Source of the DNA: Caballeronia sp031450805
GTDB taxonomy: Bacteria; Pseudomonadota; Gammaproteobacteria; Burkholderiales; Burkholderiaceae
Assembly: GCF_031450805.1 (NCBI RefSeq)
Contig: NZ_JARTVY010000001.1
Coordinates: 2,666,001-2,730,000, forward strand
Direction of reading: 5' to 3'
DNA: 64,000 nucleotides
Below, piece by piece: positions 59,403 through 64,000 of the stretch (positions are counted from its first letter, which is position 1; each line of letters begins with the position of its first letter). A model generated the notes under the pieces. That model was not told the DNA's origin, made no database searches, and saw only the letters and a list, made by a program, of their open reading frames with translations. The translations under genes and the position numbers were made by a program.

Positions 59403-59849
59403 CTACTTGTCCATGTCCGTGCGCGTACCGGACGAATCGGCGGAGGGACTCGCCCCCGATGCGCCGCCATCCTTCGCCGACCACTCCTGCAGCTTGCGTC
59501 CTGCCGACTGCAGACCCGCGCCCGTCGCGCTGGCGGCATCGGCGATGGCGGCGTTGGTGGCGCTCGCCGCACCCTGAAGGTTGGCCCGTGCCGATGCCGC
59601 GACGCCGCTCGCCGACAGGTCGGGCATCGCGCCCGCCTTGTCCATGCCCTGTTGCGCGGACTGCTTTGCGGCATCCACTTTCTGGCCGACGTAGCTCGCC
59701 GCCTGATCGAACTTCTGGTTGGTCTGGCTCGCGAGGTTATTGAGCGCACTCGCGGCCTGGCCCGCGGTGGCGTCGTGCTTCTCGCACGCGGCCAGCACGC
59801 CGAGCGCCATAAGCGCCATCGCGACGCGAGCGAAAGGGGTCGTCTGCAT
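59403..59849 (-). CDS. Ala/Ser-rich lipoprotein with repeated helical core
   Basis: A 148-residue predicted lipoprotein (lipobox LAAC, Cys 22). The mature chain is Ala/Ser/Gln-rich with amphipathic helix repeats (AASALNNLASQTNQKFDQAASYVGQKVDAAKQSAQQGMDKA, in part NQKFDQAASYVGQKVDAAKQ) resembling late-embryogenesis-type or BON-less osmotic stress lipoproteins. GGAG lies 10 bases before the ATG. Location between the MscS-family gene and a small membrane protein gene suggests an envelope stress theme, but no function is known. Confidence 0.72.
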   Translation of the reverse strand: MQTTPFARVAMALMALGVLAACEKHDATAGQAASALNNLASQTNQKFDQAASYVGQKVDAAKQSAQQGMDKAGAMPDLSASGVAASARANLQGAASATNAAIADAASATGAGLQSAGRKLQEWSAKDGGASGASPSADSSGTRTDMDK

Positions 59850-60071
59850 GGTCTTGCTCCTACGTGAAAACGCGCGCTCATCATACGCTGTCCGGATTGC
59901 CGCGAACCGCGAAGCTTGCATGACGAGGGAACTCGCTTGACGCGCGCCGTCGGCGGAATCTGATGAGCAGTAGAGTCTTCCCTCTACATTTAGGAGACTT
60001 CTGGTTTTGGTCGGCGATGCATCGGCATATATTCCGCTGCAGTCCACGCCCTCCCCATCATCGTCAACACC

Positions 60072-60380
60072 ATGCTTTATATGAACGTCTCCATCGCCCT
60101 CGTCGCCGGGCTGATGCTTTTCGAACCATTCACCCGCGCACCCGTCTCCCGTTTCACCACCCATCGCATGCGGCGCATCCTCGCGAAGCGCTCCTACTAT
60201 CAGGCCGGCGGCGCCTTGTTCGCCGCGCTGCTCGTCGCCACGAGCCAGCCCTCGCCGGAACGCATCCATCCCCTGGTGCCGCTCGGCGTCGCCGTGCTGC
60301 TGCTCGTCGCGAGCGTTTATTGGCTGGTTCGCGGCAAGCTGCTACTCCGCCAGCGCCGCGTGTTCACCGAACTGCACTAA
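60072..60380 (+). CDS. Hypothetical two-helix membrane protein
   Basis: A 102-residue protein with membrane helices near residues 4-18 (weak), 44-58 and 68-88, and a basic C-terminus (RGKLLLRQRRVF). Start could be the second Met (60081); no clear ribosome site is seen for either. Composition fits a small inner-membrane protein. No family recognised. Confidence 0.5.
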   Translation: MLYMNVSIALVAGLMLFEPFTRAPVSRFTTHRMRRILAKRSYYQAGGALFAALLVATSQPSPERIHPLVPLGVAVLLLVASVYWLVRGKLLLRQRRVFTELH

Positions 60381-60556
60381 GCGCGCATTTGCCGGGGCGA
60401 TCAGTCGCTACCGGCGAACCGTCACGCGCTATACGCCGGCGCATTTACAGGCCTCCCGCTTTCACCGGCGCAACGGTAAGCGCCTCATGCGCTTTGAGCG
60501 TATATTCAGGGCCAGCTCAACTCCAAGTCGAGTCCGGCATTCAAAAACCGCGGGCG

Positions 60557-60588
60557 AAAAAAAAAAGGCGCTACGTTGCCGTAGCGCC
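60557..60588 (-). terminator. Intrinsic terminator of the candidate small RNA
   Basis: GGCGCTAC/GTAGCGCC forms a perfect 8-bp stem with a 6-base loop. On the minus strand it is followed by ten T residues (60566-60557), a textbook intrinsic terminator with no protein gene upstream of it. Confidence 0.9.
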
Positions 60589-60691
60589 TTAAAAGTTCTA
60601 GCCATTCCGAGGGCCGTGCTAGAACCTGAGAGCCGGTAATCGAAGCCCGAGGCGGTAAGCGACTGTGCACGTCACCCCGGTTTCGAAATCG
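60557..60691 (-). ncRNA. Candidate small RNA (~135 nt) with own promoter and terminator
   Basis: Between a membrane-protein gene and an IclR regulator gene, the minus strand carries a promoter (60726-60698), about 100 bases of structured sequence and a perfect terminator with ten T residues. Inside, GTTCTAGC and GCTAGAAC (60618-60625 and 60595-60602) form an 8-bp hairpin with a 15-base loop, and an imperfect CCGATTTC/GAAACCGG hairpin lies at the 5' end. The only frame across it is Arg-rich and lacks a ribosome site. No known family (6S, tmRNA, SRP, RNase P) was recognised. Target unknown. Confidence 0.7.
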
Positions 60692-60697
60692 GATTCC

Positions 60698-60726
60698 ATT
60701 TTTTACGGGATCACTGCTCAAGTCAA
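60698..60726 (-). promoter_or_regulatory. Promoter of the candidate small RNA
   Basis: On the minus strand: TTGACT (60726-60721), a 17-base spacer and AAAAAT (60703-60698), five of six and four of six consensus bases. The start would be near 60691, fixing a ~135-nt transcript. Confidence 0.6.
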
Positions 60727-60895
60727 GCAAAATTTCGGCGTCCGGGCATCTGCCCGACAGCGGTGTTGCGGGGACGTATCATCGAAAAGTAACGTGATCG
60801 ATACCACTTATCATCGGTACTTGCATGGCTTGCAAGTTTGAAGCCGCGCAACAGCTGACTTTCGCGAAACCTCGCGTTCGAAACGATGTTTCATT

Positions 60896-61744
60896 ATGCA
60901 AATGCACACGATGAGCAGCCGGTCGTCGAGCCGGGAAAAAGCAAAAGAAAAGGATGGCGATGAGGTCACTGCGCTCGCCCGTGGCCTCGATGTGCTGCGC
61001 CGGATCGCCGCCGCCGACGCGCCCGTCAGCAATCGCGAGCTGACCGACTGGACCGGCATCCCGAAACCGACGGTCTCGCGCATCACCGCGACGCTCGTAG
61101 GCGCCGGCTTGCTCCTTCGCTTGCCCGACAGCGAGCGTTTCGTGCTGACGGCGTCGGTGCTCGAACTCAGCAACGGCTTCCTGCGCAACTTCGACATTCG
61201 CGCAAGGGCGCGGCCCTTTCTCATCGCGCTCGCGGAGCGCACCGGCCTGAGCGTGCATCTCGCCGTGCGCGATCGGCTGGAGATGGTGGTCATCGACGCA
61301 ATCCGCCCGCGTTCCGCCGTGCTCGTTTCACGGCTCGATGTCGGCGGCAGGATGGACCTGAGCCGCACGGCGATCGGGCGGGCGTATCTGTCGGTGCTCG
61401 ACGATCACGACCGGCAGGCGCTGATCGGCAGCCTGCAGACCGCATCGGGCGATGACTGGCCGGCCATCGCGGGCGGCCTGCAACGCGGTCTCGACGATGC
61501 GCGCCGTCACGGCTTCGCGATATCGCTCGGCGAATGGCATCTGGGCCTCAACGCGGTGGCCGCGGGTTTCGTCGGGCCGTCGGAGGAGCGGTACTCGGTC
61601 AACTGCGGGGGAGCGGCGCATCAGTGTCCGCATGAAACGCTCGTCGAAAGCGTCGCGCCCGCACTGCTCGAATGCGTCGAATACATCGCGCGCGAAATCG
61701 GCGGCACGCCGGGCGCGAGAGCGTCCACTCGCGAGACCAAGTAG
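60896..61744 (+). CDS. IclR family transcriptional regulator
   Basis: A 282-residue regulator. Winged helix-turn-helix at about residues 25-85 (ARGLDVLRRIAAADAPVSNRELTDWTGIPKPTVSRITATL, in part ELTDWTGIPKPTVSRITATL), then the IclR effector-binding domain (95-270). The N-terminal ~22 residues are charged and serine-rich. IclR regulators usually control catabolic genes for aromatic or small organic acids; no such operon is adjacent, so targets are unknown. ATG 60896 is used, but ATG 60911 is an alternative. Confidence 0.88.
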   Translation: MQMHTMSSRSSSREKAKEKDGDEVTALARGLDVLRRIAAADAPVSNRELTDWTGIPKPTVSRITATLVGAGLLLRLPDSERFVLTASVLELSNGFLRNFDIRARARPFLIALAERTGLSVHLAVRDRLEMVVIDAIRPRSAVLVSRLDVGGRMDLSRTAIGRAYLSVLDDHDRQALIGSLQTASGDDWPAIAGGLQRGLDDARRHGFAISLGEWHLGLNAVAAGFVGPSEERYSVNCGGAAHQCPHETLVESVAPALLECVEYIAREIGGTPGARASTRETK

Positions 61745-62069
61745 ACTTACGCGCCTGACGACGATGGCCCCTGCCGTCGCACGCCGTCTCGCGGCCGCGC
61801 TTCGGCCCATTCAGGGCCGCGTGTTACACCCGTAATCAACAGAAAGAATGCCCGGTGGACGGGCATGGGCGCGAGACGTAGCATCATGCTTCGCGCGCAC
61901 CGGGGCCGCGCCGGGACCCTTGGCCGAAGCCCTGCTTACATCGGCTTTTCCTGAACGGACGGGCGTGGCGCCCGCCGCCGACCTTCCCGGACCCCGCCCC
62001 GACCGCATCGCGAGATGCCGCCCATCCGCGCCCCGTACGACAGACTTGGAAAGACCCAGCCACCAAACG
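61745..62069. other. Upstream region of the RND efflux operon
   Basis: A 325-base gap. A perfect ATGCCCG/CGGGCAT hairpin lies at 61848-61866 but without a T-run. The upstream frame open into the adaptor gene looks like non-coding high-GC sequence. No promoter could be called with confidence. Confidence 0.45.
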
Positions 62070-63425
62070 ATGGACGACCAAAAGACCACTCCCGCGCAAT
62101 CACGCCAGAAGCCCACGCGCCCCGCCGATCCCGCCCCGCCCGTCACTGCTGCGCCGCCGCGCCGTCGCCGGCTCGTGCCGCTCGTCGTCGCGGTGCTGAT
62201 CGTCGCGGGTGCGGTGGCGTGGTGGCATCCGTGGAATCGCGGCGGCACGTCCGGCCAGCCGCAGGAGGCGCGTCAGGGCGCACGGCGCGGCGCGAACCCG
62301 ATGAACCAGCCGCAGCCGGTGCATGTCGCGACCGTCTCGCAAGGCGAGATGCCCGTGGTCATCAACTCGCTCGGCACGGTCACGCCGCTCGCGAACGTCA
62401 CGGTCAAGACCCAGTTGAACGGCACGCTGATGAACGTCGCGTTCACCGAAGGTCAGATGGTCAGGAAGGGCGACCTTCTCGCGCAGATCGACCCCCGCCC
62501 GTACGAGATTTCATTGCGCAACGCCGAAGGCACGCTCGCCCGCGATCAGGCGTTGCTGCAGACCGCGCGCCTCGATTTGCAGCGCTATCAGACGCTGCTT
62601 TCGCAGGACTCCATCGCGAAGCAGCAGGTGGACACGCAGGCATCGCTCGTCAAGCAGTACGAAGGCGCGGTGAAGTCCGATCAGGCCAACGTCGATACCT
62701 ACAAGCTCGATCTGACTTACGCGCGCATCACCGCGCCGGTATCGGGGCGCGTGGGTCTGCGGCAGGTCGATCCGGGCAATTACGTCACGACGGGCGATAC
62801 CAACGGCGTGGTCGTCATCACGCAGTTGCAGCCGATCAGCGTGATCTTCACGACCTCCGAAGACAATCTCGCCGCGATCCTGAAGCCGCTGCACGCAGGC
62901 ACGAAGATGTCGGTGACGGCCTATGACCGCGCGAACACCACCGCGCTCGAAGCCGGCTATCTGGAGACCGTCGACAATCAGATCGACACGACGACGGGCA
63001 CGGTCAAGCTGCGCGCTACGTTCCAGAACAAGGAAGGCATGCTGTTCCCGAACCAGTTCGTGAACACGAAGCTCCTCGTCGATGTGATCAGGAACGCGAC
63101 CATCGTGCCGACTTCGGCGGTGCTCAACGGTTCGTCGGGCGCGTTCGTGTACGTCGTGAAGGCGGACAACACCGTGACCGTTCGCAACGTGAAGACCGGC
63201 CCCGTCGATGGCGAGCGCACCAGCGTCAAGTCCGGGCTGCAAGTGGGCGAGCGCGTGGTGATCGACGGTTCGGACCGCCTGAAGGAAGGCGCGAAAATCA
63301 CGATTCCAGCGGAGCGGGCAGCGGGGGCGTCGGGCGCCTCGGGCGCCTCGGGCGCTTCCGCCGCCGCGCCGGCGTCGGCGGCGTCCGGCACGCGTCATCA
63401 TCGGCGTCAGCAGCAGCCGCAGTAA
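62070..63425 (+). CDS. mdtA: RND efflux periplasmic adaptor (MdtA-like)
   Basis: A 451-residue membrane-fusion protein. A Pro-rich cytoplasmic start, one membrane helix (LVPLVVAVLIVAGAVAWW, residues ~35-52), then the HlyD/AcrA layout: beta-barrel entry QPVHVATVSQGEMPVVINSLG, lipoyl halves (VRKGDLLAQIDPRPYE ... TYARITAPVSGRVGLRQVDPG), a coiled-coil hairpin between them, and the beta-barrel (TVKLRATFQNKEGMLFPNQFVN). Adaptors of this type link an inner-membrane RND pump to a TolC-like duct. The C-terminal ~35 residues are a GAS/GASAAAP repeat and a basic His/Arg/Gln tail. Operon partner: the RND pump that follows after 15 bases. Confidence 0.88.
   Translation: MDDQKTTPAQSRQKPTRPADPAPPVTAAPPRRRRLVPLVVAVLIVAGAVAWWHPWNRGGTSGQPQEARQGARRGANPMNQPQPVHVATVSQGEMPVVINSLGTVTPLANVTVKTQLNGTLMNVAFTEGQMVRKGDLLAQIDPRPYEISLRNAEGTLARDQALLQTARLDLQRYQTLLSQDSIAKQQVDTQASLVKQYEGAVKSDQANVDTYKLDLTYARITAPVSGRVGLRQVDPGNYVTTGDTNGVVVITQLQPISVIFTTSEDNLAAILKPLHAGTKMSVTAYDRANTTALEAGYLETVDNQIDTTTGTVKLRATFQNKEGMLFPNQFVNTKLLVDVIRNATIVPTSAVLNGSSGAFVYVVKADNTVTVRNVKTGPVDGERTSVKSGLQVGERVVIDGSDRLKEGAKITIPAERAAGASGASGASGASAAAPASAASGTRHHRRQQQPQ
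63327..63360. repeat. Short tandem GAS-codon repeat in mdtA
   Basis: Four near-identical 9-base units GCGTCGGGC / GCCTCGGGC encode GAS repeated four times in the adaptor tail. A slippage-prone simple repeat in frame. Confidence 0.7.
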
Positions 63426-63440
63426 CGGTCAGGCCAACGC

Positions 63441-64000
63441 ATGAATCCCTCCCGCATTTTTATCCTGCGTCCGGTCGGCACGGCGCTCCTGATGGCGGCG
63501 ATCATGCTGGTCGGCCTCGTCGCGCTGCGCTTTCTGCCGCTTTCCGCGCTGCCCGCCGTCGACTACCCGACCATCCAGGTCCAGACGTTCTATCCGGGCG
63601 CGTCGCCCGACGTGATGACGTCGAGCGTTACCGCGCCGCTCGAGAAGCAGTTCGGGCAGATGGCGAGTCTCAACCAGATGTCGTCGCAGAGTTCGGCGGG
63701 GGCATCGGTCATCACGCTGCAGTTCAGCCTCGACCTGCCGCTCGATATCGCCGAGCAGGAAGTGCAGGCCGCAATCAACGCGGCGGGCAATCTGCTGCCG
63801 TCCGACCTGCCCGCGCCGCCGATCTACGCGAAGGTGAATCCCGCCGACGCGCCGATCATGACGCTCGCGATCAGCTCGGACACGCTGCCGCTCACGCAAG
63901 TGCAGGATCTCGCCGATACCCGCCTCGCGCAGAAAATCTCGCAAGTGGCGGGCGTCGGGCTCGTGTCGATCAGCGGCGGCAATCGCCCGGCGGTGCGCAT
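63441..64000 (+). CDS. mdtB: RND efflux pump permease (MdtB-like), N-terminal part, cut by window end
   Basis: The first 186 codons of an inner-membrane RND transporter. NPSRIFILRPVGTALLMAAIMLVG forms helix 1 (in part ILRPVGTALLMAAIMLVG), and LPLSALPAVDYPTIQVQTFYPGASPDVM with TSSVTAPLEKQFGQM is the classic RND porter-domain start (PN1). MdtB-type pumps act as heteromers with MdtC, so a second permease gene is expected just beyond the window. Only 15 bases separate it from the adaptor gene. Confidence 0.92.
   Translation, partial: MNPSRIFILRPVGTALLMAAIMLVGLVALRFLPLSALPAVDYPTIQVQTFYPGASPDVMTSSVTAPLEKQFGQMASLNQMSSQSSAGASVITLQFSLDLPLDIAEQEVQAAINAAGNLLPSDLPAPPIYAKVNPADAPIMTLAISSDTLPLTQVQDLADTRLAQKISQVAGVGLVSISGGNRPAVR

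Noticed and set aside
60557..60691. The minus-strand RNA as 6S RNA
   Set aside because: The length is too short, and no long closing stem or central open bubble is visible.
60506..60730. A 74-codon minus-strand frame across the small RNA
   Set aside because: It has no ribosome site, crosses the terminator stem and T-run, and encodes a basic peptide with FFF from the T-run itself.
61848..61866. ATGCCCG/CGGGCAT hairpin as a terminator of the IclR gene
   Set aside because: The stem is perfect but no T-run follows, and it lies 100 bases after the stop.

Overview
The window looks like a stretch of the main chromosome of a Burkholderia-type betaproteobacterium (Burkholderia, Paraburkholderia or Caballeronia). 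It is GC-rich throughout, with strong third-position bias that opens long spurious frames opposite real genes. It carries the glnA-ntrB-ntrC nitrogen block, a fused amino-acid kinase/acetyltransferase ArgA next to HrpA, a recC-recB-recD operon, many small lipoproteins and an RND efflux operon. The genus assignment is inferred from gene content and base composition, not from a database search.

Layout. Bases 1-5044: the 3' end of oligopeptidase A, then a leftward group made of a YfaP-like/TPR exported protein, a polysaccharide deacetylase, a lipoprotein and a cytosine deaminase. 5379-11269: exonuclease III, ntrC, ntrB and glnA (glnA has a sigma-54-type promoter and NtrC-like sites upstream), and a rhodanese-like protein. 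11279-15894: a tightly packed cutC / molybdopterin-binding / EI24 group, a fatty acid hydroxylase-type membrane enzyme and a beta-propeller protein. 16051-24681: hrpA and argA diverge from a 22-bp gap holding a palindromic -10 box; yggX and a ProP-type transporter follow. 24742-28221: phosphodiesterase, TMEM175-like channel, tRNA-Leu(UAA), small proteins and an MFS exporter. 28262-32568: a two-component stress-like cluster with two response regulators, a ferritin-like protein, two DUF1328 membrane peptides, a NarX-type kinase and an entericidin.

32733-38064 mixes core and accessory DNA: a lower-GC glycosyltransferase-25-like gene without a normal 5' end, an EamA transporter, thiC behind a TPP riboswitch, and about 1 kb of lower-GC DNA with an orphan lipoprotein and a broken coding remnant. 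38299-42973: a glycine-zipper lipoprotein, a Tyr/Pro/Gly/His-rich lipoprotein, lactate permease, an EamA transporter, an 11-bp tandem repeat and arfB. 42991-52381: recD, recB and recC, transcribed leftward with ATGA overlaps. 52603-64000: a FUSC transporter, a divergent Lrp-type regulator / cysteine dioxygenase pair, an MscS-family channel, small membrane and lipoproteins, a candidate small RNA with its own promoter and terminator, an IclR regulator, and the start of an MdtAB-type efflux operon cut by the window edge.

No insertion sequence, prophage, integrase or CRISPR array was recognised. The most interesting items that ordinary annotation does not explain are the candidate small RNA (60557-60691), the shared leaderless-looking argA/hrpA promoter, the lower-GC remnant at 37.5-38.1 kb, the acidic insertion in RecD and the three-gene envelope module at 2-5 kb.
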